Source: Methanobacteriota archaeon | GTDB lineage: Archaea > Thermoplasmatota > Poseidoniia > Poseidoniales > Thalassarchaeaceae | Assembly (NCBI GenBank): GCA_014239955.1 | Contig: JAAZXW010000021.1 | Coordinates: forward strand, 33,160-97,159 | Length of the DNA: 64,000 nt | Direction: 5' to 3' | Part shown: positions 18,501 to 27,114 of the stretch, piece by piece | Layout: every line of letters starts with the position of its first letter | Numbering within the stretch: the first letter of the stretch is position 1 | Program-made: the position numbers and the translations under genes | Notes under the pieces: generated by a model | Database searches by the model: none | What the model was told of the DNA's origin: nothing | The model's input: the letters and a program-made list of their open reading frames with translations, nothing else

Positions 18501-19192
18501 GCGCAAGAGAATACCACATGTTGCTCTTCCAATCCAGTCAAGTCGATTCTCTCTAACAGAACTAGATCAGACTCTCTTAGTATCCGCTCCGCCTTCTGGA
18601 ACCTTAAGTTGTCATTGCCCTCGGATGACCTCTCGCTTGCTGCCTTCAAGCTAAGAATGCCGATCCCCCCAGGAGTGAGAAAGGTAGTTGCCATTCTTAC
18701 GAAAGTCTGGGCCTGGTCTGCTATGCTGAGATCCTGATGAATCCAATTTGCCTTCCCTCTGATGAATGCGGCGACCTGTGCGGGCTTCCTTGCATCGCCT
18801 AATACTGGAACCAGCCCCGCTCTCCTATCAGAGAGAGTTACGAGATCCCGGACCATACGAGGAGATATCTCCACTGCTACCACCTGTCCACCATGATGGT
18901 TATCGGCACCACAAACAAAATCGTGTATGTGACTGACAGTCCCACCGCTGGAAGCACCGAGATACAGGCATGTTGATCCCGGATCTGGTAGAAGAGAAGA
19001 TGGTTCGGAACTGGTTCTGAGTAATGCAGCGGCTACCTTAGACTTGGTAGGATCCCATCGCCTCCACTCAATTCTACCATCTCTTTTCCTCCTTTCACCC
19101 CTTACTGAAATTCCTTTCACGGCATTCCTAGTCCAAAGGGTTCGTCCTTCCCTTCGGACTCCCCAAACAATAGATTTTGCCTTGTTAGCCAT
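18458..19192 (-). CDS. flpA: Fibrillarin-like rRNA/tRNA 2'-O-methyltransferase
   Basis: This is the catalytic protein of archaeal box C/D RNPs, which methylate ribose 2'-OH groups at sites chosen by guide RNA. The 244 residues hold the SAM site CLYLGASSGGTVSHIHD, then VVAVEISPRMVRDLV, and the motif WIHQDLSIADQAQ, matching archaeal fibrillarin. The ATG follows the Nop5 stop by three bases with GAGGAGATGAGG upstream, so the two are cotranscribed and translationally coupled. The 3' end overlaps the convergent DUF4190-like gene. Confidence 0.95.
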   Translation of the reverse strand: MANKAKSIVWGVRREGRTLWTRNAVKGISVRGERRKRDGRIEWRRWDPTKSKVAAALLRTSSEPSSLLPDPGSTCLYLGASSGGTVSHIHDFVCGADNHHGGQVVAVEISPRMVRDLVTLSDRRAGLVPVLGDARKPAQVAAFIRGKANWIHQDLSIADQAQTFVRMATTFLTPGGIGILSLKAASERSSEGNDNLRFQKAERILRESDLVLLERIDLTGLEEQHVVFSCAQASDAITAANSTP

Positions 19193-19195
19193 TCC

Positions 19196-20197
19196 TCATC
19201 TCCTCTTAGGGGGTTTAGGGAACTTTGTCTTTATTGCCTCAATCTCACCATTTATCTCATCTATCTGAGATTTCCCCCAAGCCTCTCCATCGAAGTGGTC
19301 GACTCTCACCGCAATGCTTGCCTTTCCCGCTAGATATCGTGCAATCTTTCCCCGGACCCACCTGGGAGATCGGCTCACTTGTGGCATGGAGAATAGTACA
19401 GACCCGTGTTTTGGAGGGGGTGCTCCCCTTCTGTGTGCAGACATGGCAGCATGAGCACCGAGAACCTGGAGTGAGCCAGAAGGCATTCGGGCTAGCCTCT
19501 CCCTCCCTCCGGCTAGGGCGATCAGCTTGGCAGCAGATATTGGTCCCAGAAGGGCGCTTAGGGATGGGACGTGAATGGTTGCTATTTCCCTAATTGAGAC
19601 CTCCAATTGTTCGAGTATGTCAGAAGAAGAGGACACGGCTAAAGCATGTGAAACCATAGATGACCATTCGGAATCTGAAGGGAGGTGCTTTGGCGGGTTT
19701 ACTCCGAGTTTCTCTGATGCTTCGGCGATGGATTGTGAAGAGGAGATAGCAGAGGGAATCTCGTCCCTCTGAGAATCAAGGTCAGCCTCGGTGATGAATA
19801 ATCCGGCCCACTCAATACAACGTGATTCTGAAGTCGTCCAAGAGGATCTTGCTTCCAGAGTTGCTGAGACTAGCATGTCAAGCCTCCTATCCATGTCTCC
19901 AGAAGATTCGGCGACTCCCATCTTCGCTAATGTCAGTGTGGCTCTCCGGAAGAGTTCATCCGGTTCTTCCGCCTTCGGCCAATTTGGATCTGATAGAGAA
20001 CCAAGGGGATCTATTGCGGCATCTGGGAATCTCCCGGCAAGTGTGATAACCTCTGGAAGTTTTCGACCTTGTTGGATCTTCAATAGTCGTTTAGCCACGC
20101 CAGATGGGGACATTGGGCCGTCCCATACTATCTCATCGACAATGTTTCCCTGATCATCGACTACACGTGACAGACGCCAATCGAAGTGAATTTCCAT
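19196..20197 (-). CDS. Nop5 (Nop56/58-like) core protein of C/D RNP
   Basis: The 333-residue protein bridges fibrillarin and L7Ae on box C/D guide RNAs. The Nop domain is obvious at about residues 215-310: PSLSALLGPISAAKLIALAG, then RMPSGSLQVLGA and GAPPPKHG..SPRWVRGKIARYLAGK. The N-terminal half is divergent and the coiled coil is short. An in-frame GTG at 20215 sits about 25 nt after a TATA-like CATACATAA (20236-20244) and could be a leaderless start; the ATG at 20197 has GGGAGGG upstream and is preferred. It heads the nop5-flpA operon. Confidence 0.93.
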   Translation of the reverse strand: MEIHFDWRLSRVVDDQGNIVDEIVWDGPMSPSGVAKRLLKIQQGRKLPEVITLAGRFPDAAIDPLGSLSDPNWPKAEEPDELFRRATLTLAKMGVAESSGDMDRRLDMLVSATLEARSSWTTSESRCIEWAGLFITEADLDSQRDEIPSAISSSQSIAEASEKLGVNPPKHLPSDSEWSSMVSHALAVSSSSDILEQLEVSIREIATIHVPSLSALLGPISAAKLIALAGGRERLARMPSGSLQVLGAHAAMSAHRRGAPPPKHGSVLFSMPQVSRSPRWVRGKIARYLAGKASIAVRVDHFDGEAWGKSQIDEINGEIEAIKTKFPKPPKRR

Positions 20198-20320
20198 AGC
20201 CCTCCCAAACAGCACGATGGCTTGAACGGTGCGGATTATGTATGAAAGAATAGACGAATAGTTGAATAGTCGGCAGGCTCAGCGATGTTCGGTTCTCGTT
20301 AATTCGGTAAGGTGAGAGAG

Positions 20321-20707
20321 ATGTTTTGTCCCGAATGTGGTTCGCTTTCATATCCTGATAATAGAGGCTGGATAAAGTGCCCAGATTACAAATGTGGCTA
20401 TGAAGGACCCCTCTCAGGCGAAGATGGAAAGGGTTCGGAATTTACCGACCCCATGACAGGAAAGACAATCGATCTATCCAAGACCATGGCCACCACCGAT
20501 TCAAAGTCTCTGAAGCATCTGACTGAAGTCGTCGAAGAGGATGGACCGCAGGGAACTCTTAGAGAGGGCGACTACATCTGCCCTAAGTGCAATGAGAGGA
20601 ATGCCTACGTCCACTTGCAGCAAACCAGATCCTCTGACGAACCGGAGACCAAGTTCTGCACTTGCGCAAATCTTGAGTGCAAGCATAGGTGGAGGGAGTA
20701 CCAGTAG
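20321..20707 (+). CDS. tfs: Transcription factor S (TFS, TFIIS/RPB9-like)
   Basis: The 128-residue factor makes RNA polymerase cleave backtracked transcripts. It has two zinc ribbons: an N-terminal one starting MFCPECGSL and a C-terminal one with the catalytic hairpin QQTRSSDEPET (the acidic DE pair). In both ribbons the second cysteine pair is spaced C-x4-C (CPDYKC, CANLEC) rather than C-x2-C, an unusual variant. The ATG at 20321 is chosen over the GTG at 20312 because AAGGTGA lies just before it and the product then starts like other TFS proteins. Confidence 0.9.
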   Translation: MFCPECGSLSYPDNRGWIKCPDYKCGYEGPLSGEDGKGSEFTDPMTGKTIDLSKTMATTDSKSLKHLTEVVEEDGPQGTLREGDYICPKCNERNAYVHLQQTRSSDEPETKFCTCANLECKHRWREYQ

Positions 20708-20776
20708 ATTATGCTGGCTTGGTGCCAATAAGCATCAAGAACCCCCTATGCAGTAGATGAGAATCGTGGTGAGCAC

Positions 20777-21523
20777 ATGCTGAGGATTACTGCCAAGCAG
20801 CAACTAATGAGAGAAATAGTGGACATCCTATCAGTCCTGACATCTGAGGCAAAATTGGTTTGGGGAGAAAAGGGGCTTAGCGTATCCGTAGTGGATGGTT
20901 CGCACGTCGCGCTTCTGTCAGCCACGATTGCAGACGAGTGCTTCGAAACGTACGAAGTCGAGCCTGTAGAGATTGGTCTTGACCTTCAGAAGATGCGGGA
21001 CCTACTCACACTTGCAGGACCGAGTGATCTCGTTGAGATGGATTACGACGATGCAGTTGGAGCAATAAACATCAGAGTTGGCGAGGTTCTAATGATTCTA
21101 AGAGGAATTGATACCAGTACGATGGACAATCCCAACCAGCCTAATCTGGAATTCAAGTCAAAGGCAACTATTGACTCCGAGAAGCTTTCGAGGGCTTTGA
21201 GGGCTGCGAAGTTTGTAGGAGGGGAAGTGGATCTTAGCATGGACAAGAATCAACTTACTGTGTCTGTCACGGTTGAGGCGGGCGAGGGGGTGAATGTGAA
21301 GTTCGAGTCGGGAGAGTTGAGTGATCTCATCTGCGCATCGCCCACCCATTCAACGTACTCACTACAGTACCTAGGAGAGTTGACAAAGAAGCTTGCCGGG
21401 GGTTTCACGAATGAGGTCTCTCTTGAGTTCGAGGAGAAGTACCCCCTCAGGCTTACTTGGATGAGTAACGAAGGTGGAGCGAGGTGGACCTACTTCCTAG
21501 CGCCACGAATTGTCAATGACTGA
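20777..21523 (+). CDS. pcn: PCNA sliding clamp
   Basis: The 248-residue protein has the PCNA two-domain pattern: N-terminal MLRITAKQQLMREIVDILS, the stretch LSVSVVDGSHVALLSATI matching the usual MDxSHVALV region, the interdomain connector around IDTSTMDNPNQPNLEF and the C-terminal LTWMSNEGGARWTYFLAPRI, near the family PL.L.....G...Y.LAPRIE ending. It forms the ring that tethers polymerase, ligase and FEN1 to DNA. It stands 70 nt behind TFS and may be in the same unit. GGTGAGC precedes the ATG. Confidence 0.96.
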   Translation: MLRITAKQQLMREIVDILSVLTSEAKLVWGEKGLSVSVVDGSHVALLSATIADECFETYEVEPVEIGLDLQKMRDLLTLAGPSDLVEMDYDDAVGAINIRVGEVLMILRGIDTSTMDNPNQPNLEFKSKATIDSEKLSRALRAAKFVGGEVDLSMDKNQLTVSVTVEAGEGVNVKFESGELSDLICASPTHSTYSLQYLGELTKKLAGGFTNEVSLEFEEKYPLRLTWMSNEGGARWTYFLAPRIVND

Positions 21524-21561
21524 CCCGTGAACTCATCAATGAATCCCTCTCCGGACTTCTC

Positions 21562-22647
21562 GTGTCAAGCAGGGTTTGCGTCATCATCCCCACAGTGGAC
21601 AACTCCACAGAACTGGCAGTAGTGTTGGATGGCCTGTCGAAACAGACATTCCAAGAAGTGGTGGTGGCAGTTGTTGGGCCGGCAGAAGACCCTGGAAAAC
21701 AGGTGACTGAAGAAAGGGGATTCAGATATATCGATGACAAAGGTTCTAGGAATAGAGCAGATGCCTGTAACGTAGCCATCAGAGAGACAGAGTCAGAATT
21801 GGTCTTCTTCACTGATGATGATGTTATTGTCCCTCGGGACTGGATAGAAAAACTGGAGAGGTGGTTCGAACGCCCAGAGGTTTCGGGGGTGGGCGGGCCA
21901 AATTTTGCACCTATTGACGAATCCACCATGTGGCAGATGGCAATTGATGTTGCTTTCTGCAACAAATTCCTCACTGCTGGGACGAATTACGGAAGAAGGT
22001 CGGAACGAGATCTTGAGGAGGTGGAGCAACTACCGGGTGTGAACTCTGCATACAGAAGAAAGGTATTGGAAGAAGTTGGTGGATTCGATCCAGGAGCAAT
22101 AGGGGCTGAAGATGTAATGCTTGACCACCGAATCAAGTCATCTGAACATAGACTCTGGTCAGATGGGAGTGCAACCATATGGCACCGGAGAAGGAATCTC
22201 GGAAGGGCCAGGAAGCAGATTAGGAACTATGGTCTAGTTAGGGCTCTGGCGGGAAGAAGATATCCCAGCCTATGGGGTTGGAGCCACAGGTTGGTTTCTG
22301 TATTCCCGGTTCTTGTATGCATTTCCCTAGCCACATTCGTTTGGGGTTGCCTCAATGGGGGCCTGGCCTGGCCGTCATTCTGGGATATCTCCACAGATTC
22401 AGTTCCACTTGGAATAGAAAGGGCATCGGTCCATCAATTTCCTACACTGGCAGTTTTGTTCAATATCATTGCATGGTCCGGAGCAATGTTAGGACCGTCC
22501 CCTAACAAGAACCCTGCTACTGTAATTCTTTCATCGATAGTCTCATTCATACTACTGTGGGATTACAGCATTGGAATAAACAAAGCCAGAATTAGTATAG
22601 TGACAGGAAGCCCCACTTCCCAGATTGACGACAGAGATAGAGACTAG
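21562..22647 (+). CDS. Family 2 glycosyltransferase, membrane-anchored
   Basis: The 361-residue protein starts with a GT-A domain: CVIIPTVDNSTELAVVL, the DDDV nucleotide-sugar/metal motif in ELVFFTDDDVIVP and the acceptor-side motif EDVMLDHRIK, with GFDPGAIGAEDV before it. The C-terminal 130 residues hold three or so membrane helices, placing the active site at the inner face of the membrane. It probably adds sugars to lipid carriers or surface glycans; donor and acceptor are unknown. The start is GTG at 21562 without a strong ribosome site. Confidence 0.85.
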   Translation: MSSRVCVIIPTVDNSTELAVVLDGLSKQTFQEVVVAVVGPAEDPGKQVTEERGFRYIDDKGSRNRADACNVAIRETESELVFFTDDDVIVPRDWIEKLERWFERPEVSGVGGPNFAPIDESTMWQMAIDVAFCNKFLTAGTNYGRRSERDLEEVEQLPGVNSAYRRKVLEEVGGFDPGAIGAEDVMLDHRIKSSEHRLWSDGSATIWHRRRNLGRARKQIRNYGLVRALAGRRYPSLWGWSHRLVSVFPVLVCISLATFVWGCLNGGLAWPSFWDISTDSVPLGIERASVHQFPTLAVLFNIIAWSGAMLGPSPNKNPATVILSSIVSFILLWDYSIGINKARISIVTGSPTSQIDDRDRD

Positions 22648-22656
22648 TCAATCGAG

Positions 22657-23427
22657 TTATTTCTTATTCCGTCTAGGGACCATACGTCCAGATTCAATAT
22701 ACCAAGTAGGCTGCTTCGGACGCCAGAATAGCATTGTGAAGATGCTGAAGAATGCCCCTCCTAGAATCAGATTCAACCAACCTTCTTGGATGTATCCAGG
22801 GCTAGCATTGAAGAAAGCCCAAATGAAAGAAGGGAAAATTCCCACTATTAGACAAAGCAATATCTCCTCAATCAGTATACTTGAGTAATTGACTCTGGGG
22901 ACTTCTATGGGATTACCGCCCCATCCAGAATGTTCTCTGACTACCAACCTGACTCCATCGGTAACTGTCCCTTCGGCACTGCTCTGAGTGAATGCGGTGA
23001 GTGTTTCTGCATGGCCCGATTTCCATCTTCGAATTATCTTGGGACTTTGGCTATCGTTTACGAAAGGTCTGCCATCACAGGCCTTTCCCCAGTAGTCTTG
23101 GGCCGAGTCTGCCAAAGATTCTGAGAATCCGTCTTCTCCCGACAATAGGCCTCTTGAGTATGCCAACTGCCATTCGGAATCGGATACAAGTTCCATCTCA
23201 GAATCCTCTGCAAGACTGATGGCTTCTTCGAAATTCAGCGGCCGTTCCGAAATTCGGAATGGGTATTCTACGATGACTTCGTGGCGGGGGCCTATCCCCC
23301 CGAACAGAATTGAGCGATTATCGGAACCGACCAAAACCGAACCTGGTTCAACGAAAACCCAGGGAATCTGGGTTTCGTCCAAGATTATCCACCCAAGGAA
23401 TCTAGTTCTCCGGTCTGTATTGACCAC
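22657..23427 (-). CDS. FGE-sulfatase-like domain protein with C-terminal membrane anchor
   Basis: The 256-residue protein has a short formylglycine-generating-enzyme/SUMF-like fold: VFVEPGSVLVGSDN, then GPRHEVIVEYPFRIS, then AISLAEDSEMELVSDSEWQLAYSRG and later RRWKSGHAETLTAF and DGVRLVVRE, the order seen in that superfamily. The copper-binding cysteines of true FGE were not found, so it is unlikely to make formylglycine. Two membrane helices follow (about residues 185-235). The GTG start overlaps the end of the ABC exporter gene by 43 nt, so the two are probably translated together. Confidence 0.55.
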   Translation of the reverse strand: MVNTDRRTRFLGWIILDETQIPWVFVEPGSVLVGSDNRSILFGGIGPRHEVIVEYPFRISERPLNFEEAISLAEDSEMELVSDSEWQLAYSRGLLSGEDGFSESLADSAQDYWGKACDGRPFVNDSQSPKIIRRWKSGHAETLTAFTQSSAEGTVTDGVRLVVREHSGWGGNPIEVPRVNYSSILIEEILLCLIVGIFPSFIWAFFNASPGYIQEGWLNLILGGAFFSIFTMLFWRPKQPTWYIESGRMVPRRNKK

Positions 23428-25280
23428 TGAGACGCGTAGACGTTGTCATTCTCGATCAAATCGCTGTGTGATCCGCGCTCAACAATTGCACCGTCAACCA
23501 GTGCAACGATCTCATCGGCATTCCTGATGGTTGCGAGACGATGTGCTACTGCAATCGTTATTCTCTTATTTCCACCATTTGAGTTTCCGAAAAGAGACTC
23601 CTGAATGCGTTTCTCCGTCTCTGCATCAAGAGCTGCGCTGGCCTCATCAAGAATGAGTAGGTCTGGATCTTTTAGTAGTGCTCGGGCCAAGCTGATTCTC
23701 GCCCTCTGACCTCCTGAAAGCATCACGCCCCTATCACCCACCATCGTATCCAAACCATCGTTAAGGTTGGAAACAAACTCAGTTGCGCCAGCGGCTTCTA
23801 GAGCACTGAGAATCTGCTCATCGGTAGATTCGCTAGCGTAAGCCACATTCTCACCTATGGTTCCAAAGAAAAGAAAGGGATCTTGTGAGACGAAACCTAT
23901 TCTTTCCCTAATCGATTCTATCTGGAATTCGTTGATGTCCCTGTCATTAATCATCACTCTTCCCCCCTGTGGCTCGTAAAATCTCTCAACCAGTTTCAGT
24001 ATCGTGCTCTTACCTGCCCCGGTATGCCCCATCACTCCAAGGAACTCTCCGGAGGAGGCTGTGAGTGTTATCCCATTTAGGACATTATTCTCCGATGTCG
24101 GATATGCGAAGGAGACGTCATCGAAACGAATGGATTCGATTGGCCCCTCAAGAGGAACTGCTCCTTCCTTGTCAAAAATTGAGGGTTCCAAGTCTATTAT
24201 AGCAAAAACCCTCTTGGATGAAGCCTCTCCTTTCTGGATTTGGTTTATCAGCATTCCAAGAATAAACATCGGCATGGTCATCCTGGTGGAGATGAGGAGG
24301 AATGTAACGAACTGCCCCACAGTAATCTCACCCGATTCCATAACCCAACCACCTGCTGAGGTGAGCAGGCCGAATGAAATACCTGCAACCACGTATATCC
24401 CAGGGATAAATCGGTTTCGAACGAATGCAGCTTGAACAGCTGCGTCTCGGTAATCCCCACTCTGCCTTCCGATTCTTGAAATCTCGAACTCCTTGGCGTT
24501 ATACGCCTGAACGACAGTAACGCCAGTAAGAACATTCTCCAAAATTGCGACGATGCCCCCGGTACTCTCTCTCTGCTTCCTGTACTTCCTCTGGACCCTA
24601 GTGGAGAACCAGATGACCATGGGGACAATGATTACCAATGGGGCGAAAAGGATTACAGCCAGTTTTGGAGACATCCAGAACATGATGATGAATGCAGTTG
24701 AGAATGTGATTGAGATTCGTATCATGCTAGTACTCGCATCTGAGATGATGTCCTCTAGTTGAGCGACATCTGCAGAGAGGACGGACATCAGATTACCAGT
24801 TTGTCTGCTCTCAAAGTACGATGCTTCCATATTCAATAGCGAGTTTGTTGCATCCATTCGAATATCATGCTGTGCCATATATGCCGTGGATTGCCACAGT
24901 TGATTGCTAAGGCCTTGGAAAAACGCTAGGAAAGTGAAACAGACCATGATCAGGAGCCCGAATCCCAGTTCTATGGAATCGATTGGTCCAAAGTCTGGGA
25001 TTGCCCCCCATTTTACTAGTCCCTCGATTGTGGAGTTAGTGAATGTCTTGGATTCGTAATAGTCTGCGGCCATTCCGATTGCGATGAACGGAATTAGATC
25101 GAATGCCCGGGCGCCAGCGTTTGCCAGAATTCCCCCAAGTGCCCTTTTCCAGTATCTGGTGATGTACGGAACAACCCTCCATATCTTTCTGCCGACTACT
25201 TGGCTGTCATCTGTCATCTCCGACATGTCTTTGCTTAGTGACGCACCTACTGCGCCCCCTTCTTGCTCGGTTGCTGACAC
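23385..25280 (-). CDS. ABC exporter, fused membrane and ATPase domains (MsbA/MDR type)
   Basis: The 631-residue half-transporter has six predicted membrane helices in residues 30-340 and an ATPase domain in the C-terminal third with Walker A GHTGAGKST, Q-loop VSQDPFLFFG, signature LSGGQRARISLARALL, Walker B DLLILDEASAALD and the H-loop AVAHRLATI. It would act as a dimer exporting lipids, peptides or drugs; the substrate cannot be told. The start codon is GTG. The downstream FGE-like gene overlaps its end, hinting at a shared role at the membrane. Confidence 0.92.
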   Translation of the reverse strand: MSATEQEGGAVGASLSKDMSEMTDDSQVVGRKIWRVVPYITRYWKRALGGILANAGARAFDLIPFIAIGMAADYYESKTFTNSTIEGLVKWGAIPDFGPIDSIELGFGLLIMVCFTFLAFFQGLSNQLWQSTAYMAQHDIRMDATNSLLNMEASYFESRQTGNLMSVLSADVAQLEDIISDASTSMIRISITFSTAFIIMFWMSPKLAVILFAPLVIIVPMVIWFSTRVQRKYRKQRESTGGIVAILENVLTGVTVVQAYNAKEFEISRIGRQSGDYRDAAVQAAFVRNRFIPGIYVVAGISFGLLTSAGGWVMESGEITVGQFVTFLLISTRMTMPMFILGMLINQIQKGEASSKRVFAIIDLEPSIFDKEGAVPLEGPIESIRFDDVSFAYPTSENNVLNGITLTASSGEFLGVMGHTGAGKSTILKLVERFYEPQGGRVMINDRDINEFQIESIRERIGFVSQDPFLFFGTIGENVAYASESTDEQILSALEAAGATEFVSNLNDGLDTMVGDRGVMLSGGQRARISLARALLKDPDLLILDEASAALDAETEKRIQESLFGNSNGGNKRITIAVAHRLATIRNADEIVALVDGAIVERGSHSDLIENDNVYASQWSIQTGELDSLGG

Positions 25281-25354
25281 AGAGTTTCGTAAAGCAAGGA
25301 GTGTTTCAATGCTTCAGTCTCAATTAACTAATTTCTACGCCATGGAAAGGAAAA

Positions 25355-25429
25355 TGGTGCGCCCGCCGGGATTCGAACCCGGGACAAGAGGTTGGAAACC
25401 TCTTGTGATAACCCCTTCACTACAGGCGC
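25355..25429 (-). tRNA. tRNA-Gly (anticodon UCC), CCA encoded
   Basis: Read on the minus strand, the acceptor GCGCCTG pairs with CGGGCGC (one T-G wobble), the D stem GTGA/TCAC has four pairs, the anticodon stem AGAGG/CCTCT closes a loop TTTCCAA with anticodon TCC, and the T arm is CCGGG-TTCGAAT-CCCGG. The discriminator is A and is followed by an encoded CCA, then TTTT. There is no intron. It decodes GGA (and by wobble GGG). A TTTAGAG box about 30 nt upstream could be its promoter. Confidence 0.95.
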
Positions 25430-25493
25430 CTAAACTCGGCGGACGTATGGCATCTCTAAATCGATTCGGTTTACTGAGGAATTTGAAAAGTGA

Positions 25494-25721
25494 GTGCCTG
25501 CACGGATTGTCATGATGCTCAGGCAGAGGTTTGGTATTTTTCTGATATTATTTTTCCTTCCAATAAATGGGCCTTTGTTGAGGATGCTAATGGAATCAAG
25601 AGGAATGCCGCTTCCGATGGGAGAATTACAGTTCCTAGGATTATCCCTTGTCATGTTCATTGTCGGTTTATTGATGATCTTCACACCAAGAATGAGATTA
25701 CGCTCAGACTCCATAGAGTGA
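25494..25721 (+). CDS. Small two-helix membrane protein, hypothetical
   Basis: A 75-residue frame with two hydrophobic segments (FGIFLILFFLPINGPLL and FLGLSLVMFIVGLLMIF) separated by a polar loop and ending in a basic tail. The start could also be the ATG at 25512. It lies between the divergent tRNA gene and the convergent hydrolase, which it overlaps by 18 nt. No family is recognised. The transmembrane pattern and lack of a competing gene on most of its length argue that it is real, but this is not certain. Confidence 0.5.
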   Translation: MPARIVMMLRQRFGIFLILFFLPINGPLLRMLMESRGMPLPMGELQFLGLSLVMFIVGLLMIFTPRMRLRSDSIE

Positions 25722-26588
25722 TTTTGGCCATTCTGAATGGACCTTTATCAGCAAAGACTCAACCTCGGATTCTGTCCATCCCGACGAGAGTAGACTGGAA
25801 CTCAATTCGTGAGTTCTTTTTGGGACTGTCTTTGGACCCAAAACTGCCCCTGGCCTATTACTATCATCGAGATAGTCTGTTTCCATCCCCCAAGGAGCGC
25901 TTGCCATACTGACTGTTTTGGTCAGAGTTGCAACGCTGCCCTTTCCAACATTGACAGTAGCAGAGAGGCCATGAGTGAAGTCGGAGCTAATATCGGGAGG
26001 GGCATAATGTCGTATAGCACGATCCAAACGGAGTCCTGATGCCCTACATAGTTGGCTCAACTCGAAACATGTGTCCCTACCATTGTCCTCGACGTGTAGT
26101 TGGACCGATGTCTTAGCTGAAGATGCCATTGAGAGTATCTCCAACAGCATTTCGTTTGCTTCGTACCAAGTTTCCTCCTCAACTGCGTAATGTGGCCTCC
26201 CAACCTCTCCGAGACAATGAGCATCCCCCGAATCAATGTATTCCAATGCTAAATCGACTGCTTGCAAGTGTAACTCTGAAGATTTCTCCAATCCCAATTC
26301 TGCTATCTGATTCTCCCAAGCCACTGGATGTGGCCCGAGAACAACACCCACATCTAGGTCGTGGTTCCTACGAATCTCTTCAGCCATGGAAATTGTTTCT
26401 GAATAGACTTCCCTGTACCCTGAAATGTCTGATGGCAATGATTGAGAGAATGCCGGTTTGTGTACGAGCATGAGTCCGGTTCCACCGGATTTTGAGAAGT
26501 CGGACACTGCATCTAGGAATCGATGTGACCGATCAAGATGCATATGTTGATCAAAAATCGGCCCATTCCACTTTCCTTTATCCAACAT
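25704..26588 (-). CDS. TatD-related metal-dependent hydrolase (COG1099-like)
   Basis: The 294-residue protein has amidohydrolase/TIM-barrel metal motifs in order: FDQHMHLD (residues 12-19), VLGPHPVAW, CLGEVGRPHY, QLHVED and IRHYAPP, then METDYLDD. This set matches the archaeal TatD-like group, whose members are annotated as predicted metal-dependent hydrolases or nucleases; the physiological substrate is unknown. It is the last gene of a three-gene minus-strand operon, five bases after the TBP-like gene. Confidence 0.8.
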   Translation of the reverse strand: MLDKGKWNGPIFDQHMHLDRSHRFLDAVSDFSKSGGTGLMLVHKPAFSQSLPSDISGYREVYSETISMAEEIRRNHDLDVGVVLGPHPVAWENQIAELGLEKSSELHLQAVDLALEYIDSGDAHCLGEVGRPHYAVEEETWYEANEMLLEILSMASSAKTSVQLHVEDNGRDTCFELSQLCRASGLRLDRAIRHYAPPDISSDFTHGLSATVNVGKGSVATLTKTVSMASAPWGMETDYLDDSNRPGAVLGPKTVPKRTHELSSSLLSSGWTESEVESLLIKVHSEWPKSLYGV

Positions 26589-26592
26589 TTTC

Positions 26593-27114
26593 TCACGCCA
26601 AAGCGCCTTCTTCGGACAATTTCGAGACCCAATACGAGGCAGCCATTTCAGCGACCTTCCGAGATGACTGGCCCGTCACAATTCCTTTGCCGTTGTTGAA
26701 AAGAAGGATTGTACAGTTATGCCTCTTTGCTGTAATTCGGAGAGCATCTAGCCTGAGGTCGTGTTCTGCATCCTTGAATCGTGCTGCTGCCAGACTGATC
26801 AATACGACTCTTCCAATGGAGAAACTAGCAAGAACCTCTCCCATTTCTACCACAAGTCCCTTTTCGGAGATGCCGATACTGAGAAGAGTCTCCTCGGCGA
26901 TTAACGAGGCTGCTTCGGGGTTGGAAATTCCATGAATCAGTAATGATCCATCGGTGTCAACGACAATGAGGGCTCTGGGTTCCTCGTGCTCAATAACTGC
27001 GAATGCCCCGTTGCTCCTCGCCCCTGCTAACCTCACAGCATCTGCTAATATGATCGGTTCGGAGGGAATTACTCGGAATGACTGAGTCTCAATATTGATT
27101 TCAGGGCCACTCAT
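26593..27114 (-). CDS. Divergent TBP-like (TATA-binding protein fold) protein
   Basis: The 173-residue protein has two segments that look like the C-terminal half of a TBP repeat: RALIVVDTDGSLLIHGISNPEAA (about residues 47-69) and CTILLFNNGKGIVTGQSSRKVAE (134-156), compared with the TBP pattern ALIFxSGKxVxTGAKSxxxA. The two lie about 86 residues apart, close to the spacing of the two TBP repeats. The DNA-intercalating phenylalanines of genuine TBP are not evident. It could be a TBP paralogue or a protein that has borrowed the fold. Its ATG overlaps the stop of the upstream gene (ATGA). Confidence 0.55.
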   Translation of the reverse strand: MSGPEINIETQSFRVIPSEPIILADAVRLAGARSNGAFAVIEHEEPRALIVVDTDGSLLIHGISNPEAASLIAEETLLSIGISEKGLVVEMGEVLASFSIGRVVLISLAAARFKDAEHDLRLDALRITAKRHNCTILLFNNGKGIVTGQSSRKVAEMAASYWVSKLSEEGALA

